Assembly (NCBI RefSeq): GCF_006088715.1
Contig: NZ_CP030771.1
Span: 2,480,001 to 2,544,000, forward strand
Direction of reading: 5' to 3'
DNA length: 64,000 nucleotides
Source of the DNA: Streptomyces sp. YIM 121038
Lineage (GTDB): Bacteria; Actinomycetota; Actinomycetes; Streptomycetales; Streptomycetaceae
In this document: positions 1-6,429 of the stretch, piece by piece
How the letters are laid out: the number at the start of each line of letters is the position of its first letter
Position numbering within the stretch: the first letter of the stretch is position 1
Notes under the pieces: model-generated
Databases searched by the model: none
The model's input: only the letters and a program-made list of their open reading frames with translations
Told to the model about the DNA's origin: nothing
Program-made: the position numbers and the translations under genes

Positions 1-429
1 CAAGTGGGCTGAGGTACCCAGTACCTCCAGGTAGCCGAGAAGGTCAAGCTCCATGGATTTTGGTGTCGGCTGTGCGTCGTAATTCATACGGATCCACCAC
101 CGCTTTCCCAACTTCCCCTCGAAGAGCGAGTTGCGCCCAGCGGCCAGCGCGGCCTTAATCTCCCTCACGTCCGCCCCGGTGATGATGGCCGCGGCCCTGG
201 AAATCTGCGTTGCTGCGCTGGAGTCGGCCGAGAAGTACAGGACTGGCATACCGCCCCGCATCGCCAGGTTCGCGGCCAGCAGCGACTTACCTGTACCAGG
301 CCCCGCCACCACGAGCGAGAATTCGCCCCGCCGAAACTCGACCTCCAAGCGACTCAACGACTTGAACGGGTGCGGGATCGGCTCGCCCCCGGCCCCCTTG
401 ATGTCTGCCGACTGGAACAGTGTGAACAC
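1..429 (-). CDS. RecA-fold replicative helicase (DnaB-like), 3' end outside window
   Basis: 143 codons are visible and the gene runs off the left edge. The GTG start at 429 gives FTLFQSADIKGAGGEP. A Walker A motif GPGTGKS lies at residues 43-49, preceded by the strand EFSLVVA and followed by GGMPVLYFSADSS, the usual RecA/DnaB core order. A phage DnaB-type helicase would unwind phage DNA during replication; a RadA-like or other RecA-fold ATPase cannot be excluded from this fragment. It has its own leader: a terminator ends the upstream nuclease gene, and an early-promoter-like motif (438-458) sits 10 bases before the start. Confidence 0.75.
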   Translation of the reverse strand, partial: MFTLFQSADIKGAGGEPIPHPFKSLSRLEVEFRRGEFSLVVAGPGTGKSLLAANLAMRGGMPVLYFSADSSAATQISRAAAIITGADVREIKAALAAGRNSLFEGKLGKRWWIRMNYDAQPTPKSMELDLLGYLEVLGTSAHL

Positions 430-437
430 TACTCACC

Positions 438-458
438 CCCGTCTTCGAAACACAAGTT
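438..458 (-). promoter_or_regulatory. Early-promoter-like motif, copy 1
   Basis: On the minus strand this reads AACTTGTGTTTCGAAG followed by ACGGG. The 16-base core recurs exactly at 37448-37468 and 37551-37571, in the same orientation, upstream of leftward early genes. This copy lies between a terminator and the helicase start. It is a promoter or activator/repressor site by position; the class is inferred. Confidence 0.55.
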
Positions 459-465
459 TTTGGAT

Positions 466-491
466 AAAAAAATAGGCCCCTCAGGGCTCGC
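466..491 (-). terminator. Intrinsic terminator after the RecB-like nuclease
   Basis: On the minus strand GAGCCC-TGA-GGGGC is followed by TATTTTTTT, a short GC hairpin plus T-run. It separates the nuclease gene from the helicase gene. Confidence 0.65.
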
Positions 492-510
492 TTAGATCGA
501 AATACACCGC

Positions 511-1302
511 TCACCGTCTCGCATAGTTGCATGCATGTGATACATCACAGAACCTGCAATGAAAGCCGGGCCGCGCCGGGAACTCCCCCGCCTTTATCCC
601 TCGATCCAACTCAGCGTAGGCGCTCCCAACCGCCTCCTCTGTCGCATGTGACAGGTCGACCCTCCGGGACAGTCTCCCCGTCTTGGCCATATACCAATCC
701 CCACCGTTGGTTTCTACCCCCAGAGCCTTTCTGACCAAGACAGCATATGTTTCTAGCTGAAACTTCGAGCGAGAGCTACCCGTCTTTAGATCCCGAATTC
801 TCGCTGAACCGTCGGCCTCCACAATGAGCTGATCAATAATCCCCCTAACCTTCACGCCACAGATTTCATGTGCCAAATCCAGCTCAACGCCAGGCGCCCC
901 ATCGGCCCCCTGCCATATCCGAGGCCCCTGCCCCCGAGACCACTGGACATAGCTTTCCGTCTGCTTCAGGCCAAGACGATATCGGTTTTCGATATCTGCA
1001 CCACCAGGGGGGCCAGCAGTCATCCACCGATCTAGGTTGGGTTCCTTATTCAAAGCCGATTTCGTGAGTCTGGAGTACTCGCGCCCAAAGACCTCTTGCA
1101 CCTCGCGAGCTGATGATTTACGCCCACCCAGCTCGAAGGCCTCGATAGCAGAATGGAACGCGCTTCCTTGATGGGACCAGGCCGCCGGTCGGGGTTCAAC
1201 TCGAACCACTCGCCGAAGACGGTACTGCTCCGGGCATTTCAGGTACTGCTCTGCCTGACTCGGAGACCTCGGAATGTCGAATACATCTGCATGGCCTGTC
1301 AT
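511..1302 (-). CDS. RecB/Cas4-like PD-(D/E)XK nuclease
   Basis: 263 aa. The ATG at 1302 is preserved as start by GGAGGGG four bases upstream; an in-frame ATG at 1329 lacks this site. Features of the RecB/Cas4 family are SQAEQYLKCPEQYRL near the N terminus, HQGSAFHSAIEAF, the core GIIDQLIVEADGSARIRDLKTG (read in two parts: D then DLKTG), QLETYA, and a C-terminal cysteine set CRFCDVSHAC that could hold an Fe-S cluster with C33. The likely role is exonuclease/recombination in phage DNA replication, matching the helicase next to it. Confidence 0.8.
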   Translation of the reverse strand: MTGHADVFDIPRSPSQAEQYLKCPEQYRLRRVVRVEPRPAAWSHQGSAFHSAIEAFELGGRKSSAREVQEVFGREYSRLTKSALNKEPNLDRWMTAGPPGGADIENRYRLGLKQTESYVQWSRGQGPRIWQGADGAPGVELDLAHEICGVKVRGIIDQLIVEADGSARIRDLKTGSSRSKFQLETYAVLVRKALGVETNGGDWYMAKTGRLSRRVDLSHATEEAVGSAYAELDRGIKAGEFPARPGFHCRFCDVSHACNYARR

Positions 1303-1322
1303 ACCCCTCCGTGTGATCTTTA

Positions 1323-1667
1323 TCAGCAAACTGATGCCACCGTATACACAGTGAATGACTTAGAGCGCAACAGCCCGGGGTGAGGTCGTTCGAATGTGGC
1401 AGCGTGAACAATCCTATTCCGCCATGGTCTACCGGTGCCTCCGCCGGTGATCGCCTGAGCCGCCCCTTCATCTTCGTGCGGCATGCCGTCGCCTGCCACC
1501 AACATGTAATAGACGCCCCCCTGTCGAGTTGTCACCTGATTTACGAGCAGTGCGTCAGAGGCATACACCTCACACACTTCTGCGACCCCCGCGGACCGAA
1601 CCTCAGCCAGCCCGGCACCTGACTTCGGCGCACTTCTGCCCCCGCCCCTAGCCATCCCCACACCCAC
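1323..1667 (-). CDS. Small hypothetical protein
   Basis: 114 aa from GTG at 1667, or 110 aa from ATG at 1655; neither has a strong ribosome site. It ends 20 bases before the nuclease start, in operon-like spacing. I recognise no domain. The middle (EVYASDALLVNQVTTRQGG, then VYYMLVAGDG) looks protein-like, but a competing plus-strand frame covers part of the region, so this is a modest call. Confidence 0.4.
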   Translation of the reverse strand: MGVGMARGGGRSAPKSGAGLAEVRSAGVAEVCEVYASDALLVNQVTTRQGGVYYMLVAGDGMPHEDEGAAQAITGGGTGRPWRNRIVHAATFERPHPGLLRSKSFTVYTVASVC

Positions 1668-1730
1668 GTTCGCTCACCGCCGCGCGTTCGCGCGCTCCAG
1701 CAAATCAAGGCCCCCATCTCGCTGCCTGAA

Positions 1731-1761
1731 CTGCCCGGAGATCCGATGGTTCTCCGGGCAG
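1731..1761 (-). terminator. Terminator of the exported-peptide gene
   Basis: Inverted repeat CTGCCCGGAG / CTCCGGGCAG with an 11-base loop, six bases after the peptide stop codon. It makes the peptide gene a stand-alone transcript. Confidence 0.6.
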
Positions 1762-1767
1762 GGATCT

Positions 1768-1977
1768 CTAGATGTTGATGTCGCCCATGGCGCTCCGCGC
1801 GCCTAGCTCCGTAGCCCCAGAGTCCGCCGTGGACGACTCGGACGTTTGCGCCGACCCGCCTCCCCCTGCGGAGTCTTCAGCCATCAGAACGGCCGGAGCC
1901 GCAGCCAAGGCCGTAACGGCGGCCGCAACCGCGAACGCCAGTCCGATCGTCTTCCGTATCGCTTGAGCGTTGATCAT
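1768..1977 (-). CDS. Exported 69-aa peptide precursor, divergent from LuxR-type regulator
   Basis: Start ATG at 1977 with AGAGGGAGAG seven to nine bases upstream; a longer upstream frame has no comparable site. N terminus MINAQAIRK is basic, residues 11-32 form a hydrophobic Ala-rich helix ending in LAAAPAVLMA, so a Sec signal or single anchor is predicted. The remainder (residues 34-69) is Gly/Ser/Thr-rich, low complexity, and ends GARSAMGDINI. No cysteines and no enzyme domain. It has its own terminator and shares a 294-base divergent region with the regulator at 2272-3255. The arrangement resembles peptide pheromone plus receptor loci, but the function is inferred. A small lipoprotein-like or superinfection-exclusion protein is the main alternative. 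Confidence 0.7.
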   Translation of the reverse strand: MINAQAIRKTIGLAFAVAAAVTALAAAPAVLMAEDSAGGGGSAQTSESSTADSGATELGARSAMGDINI

Positions 1978-2186
1978 TTCGTCTCTCCCTCTAGTGGTGA
2001 TCATGAACCGGTACCAGCCCCAGGCGCTGACGCGCCGTGACGGACGGCCCGCGCCAACTGGTCGCGCTCCTGGCCCGCTTGGGTCAGGAGCCTGCGCCAG
2101 GCGGGCGACCTCGAAGGCATCGAACCTACGTGCGACCCTAGCCACCGTGACTCACCGTACGTACTGTGTACCGGCCAGTGCTGAAT

Positions 2187-2199
2187 GTGCCTGTGGCAC
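2187..2199. promoter_or_regulatory. Dyad in the divergent regulator/peptide region
   Basis: GTGCC-TGT-GGCAC is a perfect 5-base dyad between the two divergent genes. Further left an imperfect dyad CCGTAC...GTACCGG (2155-2173 region) is present. Either could bind the LuxR-type protein encoded next to it; this is inference from position. Confidence 0.35.
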
Positions 2200-2271
2200 G
2201 AGCGAACGGCAAGGGGATTCCGGTACGGGATGACGCAGGGTGCGGAGACCCGCAGCGCAAAGGGGGGTCAA

Positions 2272-3255
2272 ATGGACAACTACGACAGCGGAGATCGAGG
2301 CGTCTCGCCAGAGGCCGTGCTTCTCTACGCCGAGATCGCTTCGGGGAGGGACGTTCCGTCCGATCACCCAGCACTGGCGGAGCTGGAGGCGTACGGCCTG
2401 GTCACGCCTGACGCGCAGCGCCCCGGGCGGCTGAGTCCCCAGGACCCGTTTCATGCCGCCGCTCGTCACGTAGAGGCAGAAGTCAGCCGGACAGTCGCCT
2501 CGCTGCAACGCCTTGCCAAACTGCCGAGCGCCCTTCGGGAGCTAGTCCCGCTCCATCGACAAGGGAGCTGGTTTTCCGCCAATGGGAGTGAGTTGTTGAC
2601 TTCCAGCGAAGTGAGCGCCCGAGTGGCTGCCGTCGCAGAGGCAAGCACGGAAGAGGTGCTGACGGCCCACCCGGACGTTCGTGACCCTAAGCGTCTGCGG
2701 CGGTCGCTGACGCAGGAGGAGATGCTTATCCGCCGCGGCGCTGCCCTGAAGACGATCTATCCCAGTGGTGCGCGCGCACGTGAAGCCGAGCGGGAGTGGG
2801 CGACCTCCGTGAGCGGTCTCGGCGCTGAGGTGCGCACCCGAGAACCTGAAGGCATCATTCAAATGGTGCTCTTCGATGGCCGCTGCGCCTTTGTCCGCCC
2901 GCGGAACACGGGGCAGGAATACGTTTGGTACATCACAGATCAGCCCATCGTTGCCGTTCTGCGAGAGATCTTCTTTGTCATGTGGGAGGAGTCATCACCT
3001 TGGCTTGGAGGGAAACGCAGTAACCAAGATGGGATGGCGACGAATGAGAAGCAGCGAAGGATTCTCTATCTTAAGTGTGCGCACGGAAAATCCTACGAGG
3101 CTATCGCCTCTGACCTCAGCGTCAGCAAGAGAACGGTAGAGAACCACCTTGCGCGACTTCGCGAGGTCCTGGACGTCCCGTCTATCGAGGGCGTTTATGC
3201 ATGGTGGGGCGGTTCAGCAGATCGTGGCTATTTCATGAAACATGAACGGCACTAA
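2272..3255 (+). CDS. LuxR-type HTH regulator with TrmB/PLD-like sensor region
   Basis: 327 aa. Start ATG at 2272 follows AAAGGGGGGTCA; in-frame upstream ATGs at 2185 and 2230 have no such site. Residues about 15-60 look like a winged-helix start (PEAVLLYAEIASG, LAELEAYGLVTP), residues 60-240 are a sensor-like region, and residues 257-305 form a LuxR C-terminal HTH (KSYEAIASDLSVSKRTVENH). This architecture is common in Streptomyces single-component regulators. It is divergent from the exported peptide and convergent with the HTH gene at 3252-3746, sharing four bases at the stop codons. A role in the lysis-lysogeny decision is inferred from location in the switch region. Confidence 0.8.
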   Translation: MDNYDSGDRGVSPEAVLLYAEIASGRDVPSDHPALAELEAYGLVTPDAQRPGRLSPQDPFHAAARHVEAEVSRTVASLQRLAKLPSALRELVPLHRQGSWFSANGSELLTSSEVSARVAAVAEASTEEVLTAHPDVRDPKRLRRSLTQEEMLIRRGAALKTIYPSGARAREAEREWATSVSGLGAEVRTREPEGIIQMVLFDGRCAFVRPRNTGQEYVWYITDQPIVAVLREIFFVMWEESSPWLGGKRSNQDGMATNEKQRRILYLKCAHGKSYEAIASDLSVSKRTVENHLARLREVLDVPSIEGVYAWWGGSADRGYFMKHERH

Positions 3256-3746
3256 AGGAAACGTTCACCTAGCTGAGCGAGCCGGTGCCGGTCGAAGGTG
3301 AGCTTGTCCAACTCCCTCAGCGGCCTTGCGCCATCAGGCCAACGAATGACGAGGTCGCCGTCTTCCGTAGTGCGCGGCGTGTAGTAGAACCCCCGTTCGT
3401 CATCGAATGCAAGCACCTCACCACTTTCTATGTGCCCAACGAAGGCCCTAAAGTACACCATTGCGTTATCAGTGACTTTTTGCCCCCCTTGCAGCAACAG
3501 GAAGGCTCGCAGCCCCCTGAAGGGCGCACGCGACACAAACCGAGACCTCTGCGGGTGACCATCAATAGGCCAAGGAAGCGCCCTATTCGAATCCGAATTA
3601 GGTCCATTCGTGTGGATTCTCATATTCTTAAGGCGCTCTGCAACCGCCTGCTGCGAAGCCCCAAAACGGCTGCCTATCTGGGCTTGGGTTTCATCAGCCA
3701 GAAGGTAGACCAACAGCTCATGATCACTAGTGGGCAACTTACTCAT
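3252..3746 (-). CDS. HTH DNA-binding phage protein
   Basis: 164 aa. Start ATG at 3746 with GGGAGA nine bases upstream; the longer frame from 3785 lacks a site. Residues about 6-40 read as a sigma-like or MarR-like HTH (HELLVYLLADETQAQIGSRF, then GASQQAVAERLKN). The C-terminal part (AMVYFRAFVGHIESGEVLAF) is a beta-rich domain with no enzyme motif. It may regulate early or late phage transcription. Its promoter lies in the AT-rich stretch to its right. Confidence 0.65.
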   Translation of the reverse strand: MSKLPTSDHELLVYLLADETQAQIGSRFGASQQAVAERLKNMRIHTNGPNSDSNRALPWPIDGHPQRSRFVSRAPFRGLRAFLLLQGGQKVTDNAMVYFRAFVGHIESGEVLAFDDERGFYYTPRTTEDGDLVIRWPDGARPLRELDKLTFDRHRLAQLGERFL

Positions 3747-3914
3747 GAACCAAGTCTCCCAAGGACCGAGGCGCCACGTCTCCACACCCGATGGACCCTA
3801 GCCACGCCACCCACCTGCGGCAAGGCGGCCCAGGCCAGCACCGATCCCCAGTGTGACCTACCCCACAAAGCTACCCCCCGGTGTCCCGGTGCCCCTCAGC
3901 GGACACGTACGTAG

Positions 3915-4049
3915 TAAATGAAAGCAAGAGTAAAGACATTGAAGTTGACCAGTCGAGCCTTACCGATCAATCAACTAAACAGTTGAACTCCCTTCTCTTA
4001 ACTAAAGAGAATCAATCAATAATCAACTAATTAATAGATGTCTCTGTAG
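3915..4049. promoter_or_regulatory. AT-rich leader of the late operon
   Basis: A strikingly AT-rich block in otherwise GC-rich DNA. It contains ATCAATCAACTAA (3966-3978) repeated in extended form at 4011-4030, TTGACC near 3950 and TTAACT near 3999. No gene fits. It probably holds the late promoter and the promoter of the leftward HTH gene; a replication origin is another option. The rest of 3747-3914 shows nothing clear. Confidence 0.45.
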
Positions 4050-4084
4050 ATCTACCTGGTGATCACCTGTTGGCCTAGGTAGAT
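4050..4084. repeat. Nested dyad ATCTACCT...AGGTAGAT
   Basis: Arms ATCTACCT (4050-4057) and AGGTAGAT (4077-4084) enclose the perfect 10-base palindrome GGTGATCACC at 4058-4067. The layout suggests a protein-binding site, for example an operator or part of a packaging (cos) region. Confidence 0.5.
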
Positions 4085-4094
4085 GGTCCAGAGG

Positions 4095-4131
4095 GCGGCC
4101 CCGGCGCCAGATCAGTATCCGCCGGGGCCGC
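4095..4131. repeat. 12-bp perfect hairpin before the HNH gene
   Basis: GCGGCCCCGGCG (4095-4106) and CGCCGGGGCCGC (4120-4131) with a 13-base loop. No T-run follows, so it is not a typical terminator. With the dyad at 4050-4084 and the HNH nuclease it marks a possible cos region. Confidence 0.5.
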
Positions 4132-4157
4132 ACAGTCGATCAGGCTCGGAGGTCACG

Positions 4158-4487
4158 ATGCCACGAGCCGCACAGGTCTGCTACCACGTACGGTGTACGG
4201 ATCGCGTGGTGTATCGGGGGCGTTGTGCCGCCCATGCCCCTCCCGCCTGGGAGACCAAGAGCGCGAGGAACCGAGCCCGAGACTCCGCCTGGGAACGTCT
4301 GATCAGGCCTCGGGCCCTGGTCCGCGACGGCTTCGCCTGCGTGTCCTGCGGGGCCCGTGAGGGCTTGGAGGTCGATCACATCATCCCTGTCGCCCGCGGA
4401 GGCACCTCGACCCTCGACAACGCTCAAACTGTGTGCCGGGGCTGCCACCAGGCCAAGACTGCACAAGATCGTCACAACAAGACCTGA
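4158..4487 (+). CDS. HNH endonuclease, packaging-associated
   Basis: 109 aa. Start ATG at 4158 follows GGAGGTCACG; an upstream in-frame start at 4083 lies inside the dyad region. C-terminal half has the HNH/McrA fold: CVSCGAREGLEVDHIIPVAR with zinc pair CxxC, catalytic DHIIP, then TLDNAQTVCRGCH with the second CxxC. An N-terminal CYHVRC...CAAH set could bind another zinc. In HK97-like phages such HNH proteins sit beside the terminases and assist cleavage at cos; here the terminases follow after the tRNAs. Confidence 0.85.
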   Translation: MPRAAQVCYHVRCTDRVVYRGRCAAHAPPAWETKSARNRARDSAWERLIRPRALVRDGFACVSCGAREGLEVDHIIPVARGGTSTLDNAQTVCRGCHQAKTAQDRHNKT

Positions 4488-4506
4488 GGCCCCCCGCGGG
4501 GTCCGA

Positions 4507-4580
4507 CGACCCCTAGCTCAGCAGTGCAGAGCGCCGGAGTGACATCCCGGAGGGCGACGGTTCAAATCCGTCGGGGCCGA
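4507..4580 (+). tRNA. tRNA-Val(GAC)
   Basis: Cloverleaf can be drawn: acceptor CGACCCC/GGGGCCG with one A-C mismatch, D arm GCTC/GAGC, anticodon stem CCGGA/CCCGG with loop GTGACAT (T33, anticodon GAC), variable AGGGC, T arm GACGG-TTCAAAT-CCGTC. CCA is not encoded. Two mispairs suggest a phage tRNA under relaxed constraint. Confidence 0.75.
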
Positions 4581-4636
4581 CTGTGGGGTAGCTCCCCTAT
4601 TCCCGAAACTCCCCCTGATCAGGGGACGGAGGGAAT

Positions 4637-4709
4637 GCGCGTTTCGTCTAGTGGTCTAGGACCCCTCCCCTTCAGGGAGGCGACGCGGGTTCGAATCCCA
4701 TAGCGCGCC
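4637..4709 (+). tRNA. tRNA-Glu(TTC), C33 variant
   Basis: Acceptor GCGCGTT/AGCGCGC, Glu-like D arm GTCTAGTGGTCTAGGAC, anticodon stem CCTCC/GGAGG with loop CCTTCAG giving anticodon TTC, T loop TTCGAAT. Base 33 is C instead of the near-universal T, and the T stem has a weak outer pair (C-A, G-T). CCA is encoded at 4710-4712. Function is less certain than for the Pro tRNA. Confidence 0.7.
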
Positions 4710-4732
4710 CCAATATCCACAACCAAAAGCAT

Positions 4733-4780
4733 CGGGGCCCGCCCCTCATTCGCATGAAGGACGGGCCCCGTTCTTTCTGG
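4733..4780. terminator. Bidirectional terminator after the tRNA pair
   Basis: CGGGGCCCG / CGGGCCCCG 9-bp stem with a 20-base loop, then TTCTTTCT on the plus strand. It sits between the tRNAs and the leftward small membrane gene. Confidence 0.65.
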
Positions 4781-4923
4781 CGATCATCCCGACCTTGTCG
4801 GCCTGGATTGCGTGGGGACACAATGCCCCCACAACCGCCGCGCGCGCCTCTCAGCACCTGGAACTGCGCGCAGTCAACATCATGTGCATCCCCCGATCTC
4901 AACGGGACCTTGAATCCCTTCGC

Positions 4924-5187
4924 CTATGGAAGTCGGGTAGTGGAGGAATTTTCGGCAGCTCCAGCCTGTTGTTCTTGGCTGTCCTCTGCCGTATCCCCCC
5001 AGCGAATCTGAAGTCTGATCAACCTTAAGCGAGCCTCGCCGTGCGGAAGACCGTCCCGCCGTGCCATTTTGGCACCCAGGTAGGTCAGGACGTCGAGCAC
5101 GAGCAGTACAGCTACGAAGCTCCCTATCCAGAGAGCGACCGTCGGGTACGGGGTTTTTGCAACCCACTCAATGACGGCAGCTCCCAT
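4924..5187 (-). CDS. Small single-pass membrane protein
   Basis: 87 aa, ATG at 5187. One hydrophobic segment at residues about 17-37 (TVALWIGSFVAVLLVLDVLT) is followed by a basic, then acidic tail. Leftward in a rightward operon and followed by the terminator at 4733-4780, so it behaves like a lysogen-expressed cargo gene. No family recognised. Ribosome site is weak (AAGAG). Confidence 0.5.
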   Translation of the reverse strand: MGAAVIEWVAKTPYPTVALWIGSFVAVLLVLDVLTYLGAKMARRDGLPHGEARLRLIRLQIRWGDTAEDSQEQQAGAAENSSTTRLP

Positions 5188-5350
5188 AGCTGATCTAGCT
5201 CTTCAGCACATGACAGGACATCAAAACATTCACCTGTCTTCAGTTGTGTATCTCGGCCCCGGACGGCCGGGACACCTCGCAAGGAGTATCTAGCAGCGGG
5301 GCGAGCGGCATCAAGGCTGACGGCCGCCCTGGTCAACCGCTGCCCCTCAG

Positions 5351-5423
5351 CTGGTCGTAGCTCAGTCGGTAGAGCGCCTGGTTTGGGACCAGGAGGCCGC
5401 GAGTTCGAGACTCGCCGACCAGA
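5351..5423 (+). tRNA. tRNA-Pro(TGG)
   Basis: All stems pair: acceptor CTGGTCG/CGACCAG, D arm GCTC/GAGC, anticodon stem CCTGG/CCAGG with loop TTTGGGA (anticodon TGG), T arm GCGAG-TTCGAGA-CTCGC. CCA is encoded at 5424-5426. The best-formed of the three phage tRNAs; it reads CCA codons, rare in Streptomyces. Confidence 0.92.
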
Positions 5424-5433
5424 CCAACCAACC

Positions 5434-5460
5434 GGGCCCCGCAGCAGTGGGGCCCTTCTT
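5434..5460 (+). terminator. Hairpin cassette 1 (GGGCCCC/GGGGCCC, TTCTT)
   Basis: 7-bp stem at 5434-5440 and 5449-5455, T-rich tail, then ATGCCC and a ribosome site. First of five similar hairpin-ATGCCC-Shine-Dalgarno cassettes in the late region. Confidence 0.55.
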
Positions 5461-5482
5461 CATGCCCACATCCGGGAGAGCA

Positions 5483-5647
5483 GTGACGTACGACGAGCAC
5501 CAGGACCAGGCCGCGGAACACCTCGCGTCAGCACCCGGGCCCTCCAGGGCCCGCGCCAAACGGGACTGGCATCAGGAGGCCCTGTTCGAGCTTGAGGACC
5601 TGGGCGACCTCGATGCGTACGAGGGCCTGCCAGAGGTGCGACTGTGA
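5483..5647 (+). CDS. Small acidic protein before small terminase
   Basis: 54 aa from GTG at 5483, which has GGGAGA three bases upstream. The ATG at 5462 would add seven residues but lies directly in the terminator tail; in the other cassettes that ATGCCC is untranslated leader, which decides the start. Sequence begins VTYDEHQDQAAEH and ends YEGLPEVRL. The stop overlaps the GTG of the small terminase by four bases, so translation is coupled. Function unknown. Confidence 0.6.
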   Translation: MTYDEHQDQAAEHLASAPGPSRARAKRDWHQEALFELEDLGDLDAYEGLPEVRL

Positions 5648-6105
5648 CACGAGGGCCTGCGCCGAAGCCCAACTCTCAGAGGCGCAACGTCCATCCCCAC
5701 GCGCAGCAGCTCCCCGCCGAGCCTCAGCCCGGCCGGGAGCTGCCCAAGGCCCTCGGGATCAAGACCACCGGCGCCCGCCGCTTCTGGAAAACCTGGAGCA
5801 CAGCGCCCCAGACAGCCGCATGGACTGAGACCGACTGGGCTGAGCTGGAGCTGACGACGAAGCTCGTGGACGGCCTCTTTCAAGGTGACATGAAGTTGGC
5901 CGGAGAGATCAGGCAGCGAACTGCCAAGTGGGGCGCGACAGTTGAGGACCGGGCACGGCTTCGAATGACCATCGTCGAGCCCGATGATTCGTCTGGAATG
6001 GCTGGGCCGGCTCCCGGGGCACCTGACCCTCACCAAAGCGATCTGGTGCCCACAGAAGTAGGCCTCGACGAGGAACTGTACAAACTTCTGAACGGCGGAT
6101 CTTAG
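5644..6105 (+). CDS. Terminase small subunit
   Basis: 153 aa, GTG start overlapping the previous stop. N terminus TRGPAPKPNSQRRN is basic; the centre (TGARRFWKTWSTAPQTAAWT, ELELTTKLVDGLFQGD) is helical and matches actinophage small terminases; EIRQRTAKWGATVEDRARLR precedes an acidic tail. It would recognise the packaging site and load the large terminase. The expected neighbour follows at 6430, separated by a leftward gene. Confidence 0.75.
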   Translation: MTRGPAPKPNSQRRNVHPHAQQLPAEPQPGRELPKALGIKTTGARRFWKTWSTAPQTAAWTETDWAELELTTKLVDGLFQGDMKLAGEIRQRTAKWGATVEDRARLRMTIVEPDDSSGMAGPAPGAPDPHQSDLVPTEVGLDEELYKLLNGGS

Positions 6106-6140
6106 CCCTTGAAGTCGCGCTCGCCGCGGAGCTATAGGGG

Positions 6141-6389
6141 TCAGACGCCGGTGGCCTTCGGCACCTCGTCCCACTTATGCCACTCTCGCACTGGCCACTC
6201 AGCTGGGGGGACCGGCGCCAGGCCGAGCGCATACCGAACAGCTTCGTCCTCTCCGCACGGCCCACAGATCTTGATGTCGCGCTCAACACTCATTCGAGAG
6301 CTCGCCCCGATATCGCCTACGAATTGCTCGAAGACGCTTCCGCAGCGAGGGCAATAGGTTGGCAGTTCTGAAGAACCTGTTTGACTCAT
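6141..6389 (-). CDS. Zinc-ribbon cargo protein, paralogue of 26199-26390
   Basis: 82 aa, ATG at 6389. CPRC near residue 13 and CGPC near residue 43 form a zinc ribbon, followed by EDEAVRYALGLAPVPPAEWP. The protein at 26199-26390 shares the same order (CPRC, ARSR, ICSECGEHEAARDALG, PDEWPV), so the two are paralogues. It sits opposite to transcription between the terminase genes, typical of a moron. Role unknown. Confidence 0.65.
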   Translation of the reverse strand: MSQTGSSELPTYCPRCGSVFEQFVGDIGASSRMSVERDIKICGPCGEDEAVRYALGLAPVPPAEWPVREWHKWDEVPKATGV

Positions 6390-6429
6390 GGTGGGGACGC
6401 TACCACCGGACTAGGCCGGGGGTGGTCGT

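Noticed and set aside
4754..5028. Rightward frames between the Glu and Pro tRNAs
   Set aside because: They overlap the terminator and the leftward membrane gene, with no ribosome site and unnatural composition.
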